Of a stretch of DNA of 64,000 nucleotides, positions 35,132 to 44,365 are shown one piece after another. The translations under genes were made by a program, and so were the position numbers. The notes below the pieces were generated by a model. The model made no database searches. It saw nothing but the letters and a program-made list of their open reading frames with translations, and had not been told where the DNA came from. This DNA is from Tsuneonella litorea (GTDB lineage Bacteria; Pseudomonadota; Alphaproteobacteria; Sphingomonadales; Sphingomonadaceae): assembly GCF_025154015.1 (NCBI RefSeq), contig NZ_JAOAMV010000003.1, forward strand, positions 248,001 through 312,000, given 5' to 3'. Numbering within the stretch: position 1 is the stretch's first letter; every line of letters begins with the position of its first letter.

Positions 35132-37009
35132 ATGTCGTTCGCCCGCAAGGTCTGGCACCTGATCGTCGCCGTGAAGGACGGCCTCAGCCTGGTGTTCATG
35201 CTGCTGTTCTTCTTCGCGCTCTATGCGCTGCTCACTGCGCGGCCCAGTCCCGCGGCGGTGCGCGATGGGGCGCTGCTGCTGAAGCTCGATGGTGTCGTGG
35301 TCGAGGAGAAGAGCCGCATCGATCCCCTTTCGGTGATCCTTTCGGGCACCGCGCCGACCGGCGAATACGATGTCCAGCAACTCGTCCATGCCATCAACGA
35401 GGCCGCGACCGACGACCGGATCAAGGCGGTCGTGCTCGACCTCGGCGGGTTCATGGGCGGCGGACAGGTCCACCTCCAGGACATCGGCGCCGCGCTCGAC
35501 CGGGTGCGCGCGGCGGGCAAGCCGGTGCTCAGCTGGGCGACCGTCTACACCGACGATTCGCTGATGCTCGCCAGTCACGCGAGCGAGGTCTGGGTCGATC
35601 CGCTTGGCGGCGCGGTCGTGCTCGGCCCCGGCGGCAATCGCCTCTATTACGGCAGCCTGCTCGAAAAGCTCGACGTGAACGCGCGGGTCTACAAGGTCGG
35701 CACCTACAAGAGCGCGGTCGAACCCTGGATCCGCGACGGGATGTCCGATCCCGCGCGCGAGAACTACGCCCAGCTTTACGGATCGCTGTGGTCCGAATGG
35801 CAGGCCCATGTTCAGAAGGCCCGGCCGCAGGCCAAGCTCGCCCTGCCGAGCCAGCAGCCCGCGCAATGGCTCGCGGCCGCCGGGGGCGATGCGGCGACGG
35901 CCGCGAAGTCGGCGGGGCTCGTCGACACCCTCGGCGACCGGGTGGCGTTCGGCCGGCGCGTTGCCGAGATCGCCGGCGAAGACCGCTGGGACGACAAGCC
36001 CGGCGCCTTCGCCTTTACCGAGCTCGAACCCTGGCTCGCCGACAACCCGCTGCCCGACGACGGCGATGCCATCGGCGTTGTCACCATCGCGGGCGAGATC
36101 GTCGACGGCGAGGCGGGTCCGGGCACGGCTGGTGGGGACCGTATTGCCGAAGTGCTCGACAAGGCGCTGTCGGACAACCTCAAAGGGCTGGTGGTCCGCG
36201 TCGATTCGCCAGGCGGTTCGGTACTCGCGAGCGAGGAGATCCGCCGCGCGATCCTGCGGCACAAGGCGCGCAAGATTCCCGTCGCGATATCGATGGCCAA
36301 CGTTGCCGCCAGCGGCGGCTACTGGGTTTCCACCCCGGCGGACCGGATCTTCGCCGAGCCCGAGACGATCACCGGGTCGATCGGCATCTTCGCGGTCATC
36401 CCGACCTTCGAGCGGGCGGCGGCGAACTGGGGCGTCAATGCCGATGGGGTCAAGACCACGCCGCTGTCGGGACAGCCCGACCTTATCGGCGGCTTGCCGC
36501 CCGAGGCGGATGCGGTGATGCAGTCGTACGTCGAGAACGGGTACGCCGACTTCATCCAGCGCGTCGCCCGGTCGCGCAAGATGACCCCGGCGCGGGTCGA
36601 CGCGGTCGGCCAGGGACGGGTGTGGGATGGCGGCACGGCGCGCCAGATCGGCCTCGTCGACCAGTATGGCGGGCTCGAAGACGCGCTTGCGTGGGTGGCC
36701 GCACAGGCCAAGCTCGAACAAGGCGAATGGCACGCGCGGTTCCTCGGCGACGATTCAAGAACGGGCGACACCCTTCTGCGCAAGCTGCTGCTGGGCGACG
36801 AAGCCCGGCGTTCGTCGGGTCACGACCTGGCGGGCCTGTTCGCGCTTCGCCAGGATGCCATGGTGGCCCAGCTGACGAGCGATCTCGAGCGGCTGCTGGG
36901 GGTCAAGGGGATGCAGGCCTACTGCCTCGAATGCGCGCCGATCCAGCGCCAGGCGGCGCCGCGACGGACGCAAGGGTGGTTGGCCGGCCTTGTCCGGTTC
37001 TTCGAATGA
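35132..37009 (+). CDS. sppA: Signal peptide peptidase SppA, 67-kDa type
   Basis: A 625-residue inner-membrane serine-lysine protease that digests cleaved signal peptides in the periplasm. One N-terminal membrane helix (residues 17-37) is followed by two tandem ClpP-like domains, as in E. coli SppA. The catalytic lysine is K193 (VGTYKSAVEPW) in the first domain and the serine is S394 (NVAASGGYW) in the second, matching the split K209/S409 dyad. Length and two-domain form separate it from the short SppA-36 type. Followed by tRNA-Val after 76 bases. Confidence 0.95.
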   Translation: MSFARKVWHLIVAVKDGLSLVFMLLFFFALYALLTARPSPAAVRDGALLLKLDGVVVEEKSRIDPLSVILSGTAPTGEYDVQQLVHAINEAATDDRIKAVVLDLGGFMGGGQVHLQDIGAALDRVRAAGKPVLSWATVYTDDSLMLASHASEVWVDPLGGAVVLGPGGNRLYYGSLLEKLDVNARVYKVGTYKSAVEPWIRDGMSDPARENYAQLYGSLWSEWQAHVQKARPQAKLALPSQQPAQWLAAAGGDAATAAKSAGLVDTLGDRVAFGRRVAEIAGEDRWDDKPGAFAFTELEPWLADNPLPDDGDAIGVVTIAGEIVDGEAGPGTAGGDRIAEVLDKALSDNLKGLVVRVDSPGGSVLASEEIRRAILRHKARKIPVAISMANVAASGGYWVSTPADRIFAEPETITGSIGIFAVIPTFERAAANWGVNADGVKTTPLSGQPDLIGGLPPEADAVMQSYVENGYADFIQRVARSRKMTPARVDAVGQGRVWDGGTARQIGLVDQYGGLEDALAWVAAQAKLEQGEWHARFLGDDSRTGDTLLRKLLLGDEARRSSGHDLAGLFALRQDAMVAQLTSDLERLLGVKGMQAYCLECAPIQRQAAPRRTQGWLAGLVRFFE

Positions 37010-37085
37010 AGGCGGCAACGCGCTTGCCAAGCGCCCGGCGCGGTGGCAAAGGCGCGCCGCTGTCCGCCCGCAAGGGACCAAGGAC

Positions 37086-37160
37086 GGGCGCGTAGCTCAG
37101 CGGTAGAGCACACCCTTCACACGGGTGGGGTCACAGGTTCAATCCCTGTCGCGCCCACCA
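37086..37160 (+). tRNA. tRNA-Val (anticodon CAC)
   Basis: A 75-base cloverleaf with encoded CCA (37158-37160). The acceptor arm GGGCGCG pairs with CGCGCCC, the anticodon stem CACCC/GGGTG holds TTCACAC, giving anticodon CAC for GUG codons, and the T-arm is ACAGGTTCAATCCCTGT. It stands alone between sppA and the sensor kinase gene. Confidence 0.96.
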
Positions 37161-37500
37161 TCCTTCCCGTCGATTGCCGGGCGGATGGAACTTCGTCATC
37201 CGATCAGGGTGCGCTGCAAGCAGGCCTGCGATGGCCCCTGCGGCTGCAGAGCGATCCTCCGGAAGGCTCGACTGTGCCGGGCAAGGTATCCCCGATCGAG
37301 GAGACGGCCGGCCGCGGGCGGGAACGGGAGGGGGGTAAGACGCCCGCCGATCGCACCGACCGGCTCCCGTCCTTGCAACGCACATCGCGCAAATCGCGTT
37401 CCCCGCTCGGTGCCGCGCAAACTCGCGCGCGCATCACGAACGATTGTGCATTTTCCGGTCAAGACGATATGAGAGAACCTGTTTGGGGGGGCGCCGATCA
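37161..37500. other. Intergenic stretch between tRNA-Val and the sensor kinase gene
   Basis: About 340 bases without a convincing gene: frames here are short and show no recognisable protein. Near its right end, TTGTGC (from 37443) and GATATG, 16 bases apart, could be a sigma-70 promoter for the kinase gene, followed by the GGGGGGG ribosome site at about 37484-37490. No terminator is evident after the tRNA. Nothing else seen. Confidence 0.4.
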
Positions 37501-39114
37501 GTGCTGGCGAATTCGTTCCGGAACCGTATCGCCCGCGTCATCGCGGCGCTCAGGTTCGTTCTCGCTGCAGTCTTTCTTGTCGCGCTCGCCGCAGACCCGA
37601 GCCAGCCTACCCGGTACGTCCCGCTCGGCTACGCGCTGCTGATCGGATACGTCCTGACCTCTGCCATCCTGCTGCGCATCGCGTGGATCAGCTGGTGGCA
37701 CGATTTTCGCCTGTCCGGCCCCGCGTTCGCGCTCGACGTGACGGTGTTTTCGCTGTCGGTCTGGTTCACCGAGAACCCGGCGATCAATTTCAACAGCCCG
37801 TTCACCGCCTTCTTCTTCTTCCTGATGTATGCTGCTGCGCTGCGCTGGAACTGGCGGATCACCGCGCTGTCGGCGGTCGTCACCGCCACTGCATACCTGC
37901 TTGCCGGGATAGCCTTGCAGATCCAGGGACAGGACATCGACATCCAGGTGTTCCTGCGCCGGTTGAGCTACATGGGCGTCATCGCGGTGGCGCTCATCCT
38001 GTTCGGGATGCAGTCTCGCTCGGGCCGCCGGGAACCGCCCTCCGGCGATCTCGTGAGGTTCGACCGGCTGGAAGCGGCGGCTCGCTATGTCGCCCGCCTG
38101 CTCGGCGCGCGTACCGTCGCGATCGTCTGGGAACCGAACGAGGAACCGGCCACTGCCGTGATCCTGCGCGAGGGGCTGCGCGAGACCCATCGCCTGGTCG
38201 AATTTCCGAGGCAAGATCAACCGCTCGTCCAGCTGTTCGAGCTTTCGCGCGGCCGGTGCCTGGCGCTGCAGTCCGACGATGGCCGCATCTCGGTTGGCAA
38301 TCCGCCGCCTGATGACGGTCTCATGGCTCTCGCCGACGTCGACGAAGGTCTTTGCGCCGCGCTGCGATCGGGGCAGGGATCGCGCGGTCAGCTGATCGCC
38401 GGCGACATCGACGACCTGGCCGTCGACGATCTTTCCCGCTTTCACGAAATCGCCCGCGAGGTGGTGTCGCTCATCGAGGAACGCACCCTGGCTGAATTCG
38501 AACGCAACCGGGCGATAGTGCAGACGCGCGAAGCGCTCGCCCGGGACGTCCATGACAGCGTCGCCCAGGCCCTCGCCGGGGCTACTTTCGGGATCGAGGC
38601 GCTGCGCCTCACGATCCCCGAGGACGCGCAAGAATCCCGACGGCTGGCCGCCGACCTCAAGGCGACCCTGCGCGAAGAGCAGACCCATATCCGGGGGGTG
38701 ATCGACCGCCTGCGGTCGGGTCCATCCGACACCCGGAAGACCGACCTTGCCGAAGAGCTGGCCAGCGCGGTGGAGGAATGCCGGGGGCGCTGGGGGGTCG
38801 AGATTCGCCTGGCGGACAGGGGAAAATCGATCATCGGCGCGCCGCTCGCGTTCGAATGCCGCCAGATCGTGCGCGAAGCCGTGTCGAACGCGGTGCGGCA
38901 CGGCGGCGCGACCTGCATCGAGATCGAGGCCACCGCCGCCGACGGCCATCTGACGCTGGCGATCGCCAACGACGGGACCCCGTTCGGAGAAGACGAGGAA
39001 AAGGCCCAGCCCCGGACGATCCGCGAACGGGCGGAGCGCCTCGGTGGGCGGTTCGCGGTGCAAAGCGGAACTCCGGCTCGCATCCGCGTCGACTTGCCGC
39101 TAGGAAGATCGTGA
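37501..39114 (+). CDS. NarL-type membrane sensor histidine kinase
   Basis: A 537-residue HisKA_3 kinase. Residues 1-170 hold five or six membrane helices (an integral-membrane sensor with no large periplasmic loop), then a GAF-like cytosolic segment (about 185-330), the dimerisation/phosphoacceptor helix with H351 in ALARDVHDSVAQALAG, and a HATPase_c domain with VREAVSNAVRHGG (N box) and a short ATP lid. The stimulus is unknown. The start is GTG at 37501 with a G-rich ribosome site nine bases upstream; an upstream in-frame ATG lacks one. The response regulator gene starts one base after its stop. Confidence 0.9.
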   Translation: MLANSFRNRIARVIAALRFVLAAVFLVALAADPSQPTRYVPLGYALLIGYVLTSAILLRIAWISWWHDFRLSGPAFALDVTVFSLSVWFTENPAINFNSPFTAFFFFLMYAAALRWNWRITALSAVVTATAYLLAGIALQIQGQDIDIQVFLRRLSYMGVIAVALILFGMQSRSGRREPPSGDLVRFDRLEAAARYVARLLGARTVAIVWEPNEEPATAVILREGLRETHRLVEFPRQDQPLVQLFELSRGRCLALQSDDGRISVGNPPPDDGLMALADVDEGLCAALRSGQGSRGQLIAGDIDDLAVDDLSRFHEIAREVVSLIEERTLAEFERNRAIVQTREALARDVHDSVAQALAGATFGIEALRLTIPEDAQESRRLAADLKATLREEQTHIRGVIDRLRSGPSDTRKTDLAEELASAVEECRGRWGVEIRLADRGKSIIGAPLAFECRQIVREAVSNAVRHGGATCIEIEATAADGHLTLAIANDGTPFGEDEEKAQPRTIRERAERLGGRFAVQSGTPARIRVDLPLGRS

Positions 39115-39115
39115 G

Positions 39116-39730
39116 ATGAAGATCCTGATTGCTGACGACCACCCGCTGATCCGTTCCGGTGTCTCGAGCGTGCTTGCGCTGGGGGGATATCCCGACGTCA
39201 TTTCCGCCGCCGATGGAGAGGCCGCGCTCGCGGCGATCGGCGAGCACGCGCCGGACATCGCCATCCTCGATATCCGAATGCCCCAGGCCAGCGGCATCGA
39301 TGTCCTGCGCGCCCTGCACGAGAGCGCAAGCCCGGTGCGGGTCGTGCTGCTCACCGCAGACATCATGGACGAGCAGCTTCTCGACGCCCTACGGTACGGG
39401 GTCTGTGGCATCCTCTTCAAGGACGGTGCCGAGGATCGGCTGATCGAGTGCATCGGCCAGGTGAGCGCCGGCCAGCGATACATCGACCGCGAACTGACCG
39501 AACGCGCGCTTTCGGCGTCGCTGCGGTCCCCCAGGGATTCGCTCACGGGGCTGACCCCGCGCGAACGCGAACTTGCCGGGCTGGTCGCCAAGGGCCTTCG
39601 CAATCGCGAGATCGCCGAAAGGATGGCGGTGACCGAAGGAACCGTGAAGGTATACCTCAACACCATCTACACCAAGCTCGGGATCGGGAATCGCACCGCG
39701 CTGGCGCTGCTGGTGACGGCCCAGGGATAG
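39116..39730 (+). CDS. NarL/FixJ-family response regulator
   Basis: A 204-residue regulator: receiver domain (residues 1-120) with acidic pocket D7-D8, phospho-acceptor D52 (AILDIRMP), conserved T in LLTAD and K in LFKDG; and a C-terminal LuxR-type helix-turn-helix (about 142-200) with LTPRERELAGLVAKGLRNREIAE. One base after the kinase stop, so a cognate pair. Targets are not evident; nearest downstream genes are dgcN-dgcA after 247 bases. Confidence 0.93.
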   Translation: MKILIADDHPLIRSGVSSVLALGGYPDVISAADGEAALAAIGEHAPDIAILDIRMPQASGIDVLRALHESASPVRVVLLTADIMDEQLLDALRYGVCGILFKDGAEDRLIECIGQVSAGQRYIDRELTERALSASLRSPRDSLTGLTPRERELAGLVAKGLRNREIAERMAVTEGTVKVYLNTIYTKLGIGNRTALALLVTAQG

Positions 39731-39977
39731 GTTGGCGCTCCCCCGGACACAGCCTCGCGATCCGCGGCGGCGCCCCGGCGACGGGCCCGCTGTACCGCAT
39801 CGACGTTCGCGATGAACCTGCGCCACAGGACCGGCCGCCGATGGCACACGGGATCGATTTCCTCCGTGCGCTCGCAATACGGATCGAGGAAAGCTCGGAC
39901 CGCCCATAACCCGGCGTTATTGCCGGCCATTCAAGCCGTATGCCGCAATCCGGACCTCCGGGCGTAAGGTGGGGACA
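39731..39977. other. Region between the response regulator and dgcN, no supported gene
   Basis: About 247 bases. One plus-strand frame stays open to 39909 with coding-like third-position GC (it reads LAIRGGAPATGPLYRID and later GIDFLRALAIRIEES), but the only in-frame ATG (39841) would give 22 residues and no ribosome site. It may be the worn end of a lost gene. The dgcN ribosome site AAGGTGGGG lies at its right end. Confidence 0.35.
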
Positions 39978-41015
39978 ATGACGATCCCGGGACCATACCT
40001 GCTGTATCTCGGCGACACGACCGATCCCGCGAGCATCAAGACCTCGCGCGGTTTGGCGGTGTTTCGCGGGGACGATTGCGTCGGGGAATACCGCCACGAC
40101 GGTTGTCCGCTGACGGTCGGCCTGCCCCGCTTGACCATGGCGGAAGGCGCCGCTGCCGGCGCGCGGACGCTGGTGCTCGGCATCGCCAATCCGGGCGGGA
40201 TCATGGAACCGGCGCTCATCGCCGACGCGCGCGCGGCGCTCGAGGCGGGCATGAACGTCGCCTCTGGCCTCCATCAGCGGCTCAATCACGTCCCGGCGCT
40301 CGTGGCGCTCGCAGGCGACAAGGGTCTTGCCCTGTTCGACGTCCGCGATCCCCCGGCTGACCTGCCGGTCGGCACCGGCCGCCCCCGCGCCGGGCGCCGG
40401 TTGCTGACCGTCGGCACCGACTGTTCCGTGGGCAAGATGTATGCCTCTCTCGCCCTGGTCGCGGGTTTGCGCGCGCGCGGGGCCCGGGCGGAGTTTCGCG
40501 CCACCGGCCAGACCGGTATTCTCATCGCCGGCAGCGGCGTGCCGGTAGACGCGGTCGTCGCGGATTTCATCTCGGGCGCAATCGAGCAACTCGCCCCCGC
40601 TCGCGACGACGACGGCTGGGACGTGATCGAGGGACAGGGTTCGCTGTTCCATCCCTCGTTCGCCGGCGTGTCGACGGGTCTGCTTCACGGCGCCCAGCCA
40701 GAGGCCCTGGTGCTGTGCCACGACCCGTCGCGGGCTGCGGTGCGCGGCCTGCCCGAGCGGCGGCTGCCCGGCCTCGCCGAATGCCTTGCCGCGAACCTTC
40801 AGGTCGCACGGCTGACGAGCCCGCGGGTTCGCGCAGCCGGCGTGTGCCTCAACACATCGCGCTTTGCCGAAAACGAAGCCCTTCGGCTTTGCCGCGAGGC
40901 CGAACAACTGCTCGGCCTGCCCTGCAGCGACCCTCACCGCTTCGGCGTGGAGGCCATCGTCGACGATCTGCTGTGCCACGAACGCTCCGCGCCCGCGCCG
41001 ACCGCTTCGCGCTGA
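39978..41015 (+). CDS. dgcN: DUF1611 protein, N-acetyltransferase DgcN of D-glutamate catabolism
   Basis: A 345-residue DUF1611 protein. It has an N-terminal Rossmann-like domain and a P-loop-like GTDCSVGKMYASLAL at about residues 150-164, followed by FRATGQTGILIAGSGVPVDAVVADFISGA and EGQGSLFHPSFAGVSTGLLHG, all family signatures. Known role of close homologues: DgcN acetylates D-glutamate, after which DgcA racemises N-acetyl-D-glutamate to the L form, letting marine proteobacteria use D-glutamate. The downstream epimerase gene overlaps it by 43 bases, supporting the DgcN-DgcA assignment. ATG at 39978 with AAGGTGGGG upstream. Confidence 0.85.
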   Translation: MTIPGPYLLYLGDTTDPASIKTSRGLAVFRGDDCVGEYRHDGCPLTVGLPRLTMAEGAAAGARTLVLGIANPGGIMEPALIADARAALEAGMNVASGLHQRLNHVPALVALAGDKGLALFDVRDPPADLPVGTGRPRAGRRLLTVGTDCSVGKMYASLALVAGLRARGARAEFRATGQTGILIAGSGVPVDAVVADFISGAIEQLAPARDDDGWDVIEGQGSLFHPSFAGVSTGLLHGAQPEALVLCHDPSRAAVRGLPERRLPGLAECLAANLQVARLTSPRVRAAGVCLNTSRFAENEALRLCREAEQLLGLPCSDPHRFGVEAIVDDLLCHERSAPAPTASR

Positions 41016-41956
41016 AGCGGCCCTTCCGCATTTCCCGCGGGACCAGGCTCGAGGCCGAGGTGGTGACGGTCGAGATCGCGCAAGGCGACGCAACCGGGCG
41101 CGGCGAAGGCGTGCCTTACCCCCGGTATGGAGAGAGCGCGGAAAGCGCGCTGGCAGAGATCGCGGCCGCGCGTGACCTGGTCGAGGCAGGTGCGACCCGA
41201 ACGCAGCTGCTGACGGCGATGCGGGCGGGCGCCGCGCGCAACGCCATCGATTGCGCGCTCTGGGATCTCGAAGCGAAGACGACCGGCAGAAGCGTCGCCG
41301 CCATGATCGGCGCCCCTTCGCCCGCCCCGGTGACCACGGCGTTGACCGTGGGAATCGATACGCCCGAGGATATGGCCCGCGCCGCGGCGGCCATCTCCGC
41401 CGTCCCGCTCATCAAGGTGAAAGTCGATGCGAGCGATCCACTGGCGATGATCCGCGCGGTTCGCGGAGCGGCGCCGGAGGCTACAATGATCGTCGATCCC
41501 AACGAAAGCTGGGACGAGCCGCTCGTCCGCGCCGCGATGCCGGTACTGACCGAATGCCGGGTTGCCGTACTCGAGCAGCCGTGCCGGGCGGAGGACGACG
41601 ACTGGCTGGCCGGTTTCCGCGGGTCGGTGCCGATCTGTGCCGACGAATCGGTGCACACCGCGGACGACCTCGACCGGGTGGCCGCGCGCTACCAGGCGAT
41701 CAACGTCAAGCTCGACAAGACCGGCGGGCTAACCGAGGCGCTGGAACTCGCGAGGGACGCGCGCAACCGCGGGCTGAAGCTGATGAGCGGCTGCATGGTC
41801 TGCTCCTCGCTCGGCATCGCCCCTGCGTTCTTCATTGCCCAGACCGCCGACTGGGCCGACCTCGACGGGCCGCTCTGGCTGGCTCAGGACCGGCCGGGCG
41901 GGGTCGCCGAGAGAGGCGGATTTCTGCATCCCGCCGAGAGTGGATTCTGGGGCTGA
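40973..41956 (+). CDS. dgcA: Enolase-superfamily epimerase, N-acetyl-D-glutamate racemase DgcA
   Basis: A 327-residue muconate-lactonising subgroup enzyme. Catalytic lysines are K148 and K150 (IKVKVD) on one side and K246/K249 (NVKLDKTGG) on the other; metal ligands are D175 (IVDPNESW), E201 (LEQP) and D224 (ICADESVHT). By sequence alone it looks like an L-Ala-D/L-Glu dipeptide epimerase; the tight pairing with DUF1611 makes the DgcA role more likely. The start is GTG at 40973, overlapping the end of dgcN by 43 bases in another frame; no later start would keep the N-terminal strand. Confidence 0.87.
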   Translation: MPRTLRARADRFALKRPFRISRGTRLEAEVVTVEIAQGDATGRGEGVPYPRYGESAESALAEIAAARDLVEAGATRTQLLTAMRAGAARNAIDCALWDLEAKTTGRSVAAMIGAPSPAPVTTALTVGIDTPEDMARAAAAISAVPLIKVKVDASDPLAMIRAVRGAAPEATMIVDPNESWDEPLVRAAMPVLTECRVAVLEQPCRAEDDDWLAGFRGSVPICADESVHTADDLDRVAARYQAINVKLDKTGGLTEALELARDARNRGLKLMSGCMVCSSLGIAPAFFIAQTADWADLDGPLWLAQDRPGGVAERGGFLHPAESGFWG

Positions 41957-42121
41957 GGCGCAGCCCGCGCCATTAGGGGTGCGGCCATGGAACCGTCGCT
42001 AACCGAGCGGGCTTTCGTCCCGTCAGGGCGCGTACCACCGCTCCAGCGCCCCCGTTCGTAACATCGTCGTTAACCCCGTTTCGAGACCGGACCCTTACGC
42101 CCGCCCATTATCCGGGGTGGC

Positions 42122-43084
42122 ATGCGAAAGGGCCAGAACCTCCGCCTGCCATCCAGCCGCCGGGTCGTCGCCGGGCTGTCGGCGCTTGCCCTCGGCAGTC
42201 TCGCGGCACCGGCCCAGGCCGCGATTCCCGCGATCATGCTGCCGGCATTTGTCGACGGCCTGTCGGGGTGCCCGATCAGCGCGCAACCGCTTGCCCCTGC
42301 CCTGGCACCGCCGCCCGCGCTCACCAAGACGGCGGCGCTGCTTGGCGGGGCTCCGAGTGCGCTCGACGCGATCCGGGCGCAGCAAGCGGTCCTCGCCCCG
42401 GGGCCTGCAGCCCCGGCCACCCTGCTGGCCGATGCCACGATAGACCTGCCCGCACTGACCCCCGGGATCGACGCCTCGGCCCCGCTCTCGCCAGCCTGCG
42501 CGGGGCTCGTCGCCAGCCGCGCCTCGCCGCTTCCGGGACTGGGGGCGCCGCAAGCGACCGCGCCCGTCGGTCCGGACGATTTCCTCGCCAGCAAGCGGGT
42601 CCGGATCGGCCGCACCAATTTCGACAGGGACTGGAAGCGGGTGCGCGGCGAGACGATTTCGGCCGGACAGCTCAAGCGCACCCTGGGCGCCCTTCCGGCG
42701 AGCACGTCCGATTCGCTCGCGGCGGTCAATCGCTGGGTGAACCACCGCATCGCCTATACCGAGGATCGCGAGCAGTTCGGGGTCGCAGATTACTGGGCCG
42801 GTGCGCGCAAGACCCTCAAGTCCGGCAAGGGCGATTGCGAGGACATCGCGCTGACGAAGATGCAACTGCTCGCCGCCGCCGGCGTGCCGCGCGACGCGAT
42901 GATCCTCACGATCGCACGCGACCTCGTGCGCAATGCGGACCACGCGGTGCTGATCGTGCGCACCGAAGCCGGGTATCGATTGCTCGACAACGCGACCGAC
43001 GAGGTGCTCGATGCGGCCCCGCAGCACGATTACCGCGCGATCCTGAGCTTCGGCGACGAGGGCCGCTGGCTGCACGGGGTCTGA
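42122..43084 (+). CDS. LapG-like transglutaminase-like cysteine protease (BTLCP family)
   Basis: A 320-residue periplasmic protease. Signal peptide residues 1-33 (cleavage near AQA); residues 35-140 are alanine/proline-rich and not part of the usual LapG; the catalytic domain follows. The triad is C239 (KGDCEDIALTK), H274 (NADHAVLIV) and D289 (LLDNATDE), the order and approximate spacing of LapG. Known role: LapG cuts a di-alanine site in the N-terminal module of giant type I-secreted adhesins, releasing them from the outer membrane when c-di-GMP falls. The convergent operon next door encodes such an adhesin. No LapD gene is in the window. Confidence 0.83.
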   Translation: MRKGQNLRLPSSRRVVAGLSALALGSLAAPAQAAIPAIMLPAFVDGLSGCPISAQPLAPALAPPPALTKTAALLGGAPSALDAIRAQQAVLAPGPAAPATLLADATIDLPALTPGIDASAPLSPACAGLVASRASPLPGLGAPQATAPVGPDDFLASKRVRIGRTNFDRDWKRVRGETISAGQLKRTLGALPASTSDSLAAVNRWVNHRIAYTEDREQFGVADYWAGARKTLKSGKGDCEDIALTKMQLLAAAGVPRDAMILTIARDLVRNADHAVLIVRTEAGYRLLDNATDEVLDAAPQHDYRAILSFGDEGRWLHGV

Positions 43085-43102
43085 CGTGCCGCACGCGGCG
43101 GA

Positions 43103-44365
43103 TCACCGCTCGGTCAGCGCGGTGTCGAAGGCTTTCTCGATCGGTTTCAGCAGGTAGGTCAGAATGCTGCGGCGGCCGGTGATGATCTCGACGTCGCAGA
43201 TCATGCCCGGCACGATCGGCAGCCGCTGCCCCCCCTTGGTGATGTAGGACCGGTCGGTTTCGATCAGTACCGTGTAATAGGCCTGCCGCTCCGCCTCGTC
43301 GAAGATGCTGTCGGCCGAAACCTGCTGCACCTTGCCCCGCAGACCCCCGAAGATCGAGAAATCGTAGGCCGTGACCTTCACGTTGGCGGTGTCGCCGACC
43401 TTTATGAAGGCGATGTCGCTGGGCGCAATGCGGGCCTCGACGAGCAGCTTGTCGCCCACCGGAATGACCTGCATGATCTTTTCGCCGGCGTTGACGAACC
43501 CGCCGACTGTGGTGATCTGCACGTCGTTGACGATCCCGTCGCTCGGCGCGCGCAGTTCATTGCGCTCCTGCCGGGCGGCCGCACCCCGTATTGTCTGCTC
43601 GTTGACCGCGATCCGGGTCTGCAACTCGCTGCGTTCGTTGAGCGCCTGCTGGCGAAAGTCGAGCCGCGCCGCGTTGAGGTCGGCCTGCGCCTGGCTGATC
43701 CCGGCGGCGGCGCGGGCAGCCGCCTGGCGCGCCGCAGAGAGCCGTCCCTGCGTGTCGACCAGGTCGCGCTGCGCCTGCAGCAGCTCCGTCTGCGGAACGA
43801 TGCCCTTGGCGGCGAGCGGAGTGAGCATGTCGACCTGCTCGCGCGCCAGCCGGACGCTGTCCTGCAGCGACGCCGCGGTCGCCTGCGCCTCGCTGAGGTC
43901 GCGGCGGCGCTGTTCGACTGCCGCGGCCAGCGCGTTCTGGCGCGACCGCTGGGTGGCGATGCGGGCCTGCTGGAGCTGGCGTTCCTCCGCGCAATCCGCC
44001 CCTTCGCACCCGAGCGCGCCGCCGCCGGCCTCGCCCTGCAGGCGGTCGGCGCGGATCGCGAGCCGCTCGGTCTCGGCCTTGAGCTGGCCGAGTTCGGATT
44101 CCGACTGTGCGTCGTCGAGGCGAACGAGCAGTTGCCCCTTCTTCACCGACTGGCCGCCGCGCACGAGGATTTCCTCGATCACGGCGGGCGCGGCCGGCTG
44201 GACGAGCTGCGCCTTGCTCGACGGGATGACCTTGCCCATGCCGCGGGTCACCTGGTCGACCTGCGCGAACGCGGCCCATGCGACGACCAGCAGCAGTCCC
44301 ACCGCGGAAATGAAGATCAGCCGCCTGCTCGCATCCCAGTTTGCATACCGTTCGCGCAGTGTCAC
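43103..44365 (-). CDS. HlyD-family periplasmic adaptor of type I secretion (LapC-like)
   Basis: A 420-residue membrane-fusion protein linking the inner-membrane ATPase to the TolC-like channel. One N-terminal membrane helix (about residues 15-35, LIFISAVGLLLVVAWAAF), a lipoyl/beta-barrel half (GKVIPSSKAQLVQPAAPAVIEEIL), long coiled-coil hairpin (90-260), the second lipoyl half with NELRAPSDGIVNDVQI, and the type I signature PIVPGMICDVEIITGRRSILTYLLKPI at the C-terminus. The start is GTG at 44365, overlapping the hydrolase stop by four bases. Last gene of the adhesin operon. Confidence 0.92.
   Translation of the reverse strand: MTLRERYANWDASRRLIFISAVGLLLVVAWAAFAQVDQVTRGMGKVIPSSKAQLVQPAAPAVIEEILVRGGQSVKKGQLLVRLDDAQSESELGQLKAETERLAIRADRLQGEAGGGALGCEGADCAEERQLQQARIATQRSRQNALAAAVEQRRRDLSEAQATAASLQDSVRLAREQVDMLTPLAAKGIVPQTELLQAQRDLVDTQGRLSAARQAAARAAAGISQAQADLNAARLDFRQQALNERSELQTRIAVNEQTIRGAAARQERNELRAPSDGIVNDVQITTVGGFVNAGEKIMQVIPVGDKLLVEARIAPSDIAFIKVGDTANVKVTAYDFSIFGGLRGKVQQVSADSIFDEAERQAYYTVLIETDRSYITKGGQRLPIVPGMICDVEIITGRRSILTYLLKPIEKAFDTALTER

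Noticed and set aside
34322-36733. An 803-codon minus-strand frame opposite sppA and pyrB
   Set aside because: Overlaps two well-recognised genes and reads as low-information arginine/glycine-rich sequence; a shadow of high GC third positions.
39841-39909. Possible 22-residue gene between the response regulator and dgcN
   Set aside because: No ribosome site and no start for the longer open frame; kept only as a possible gene remnant.
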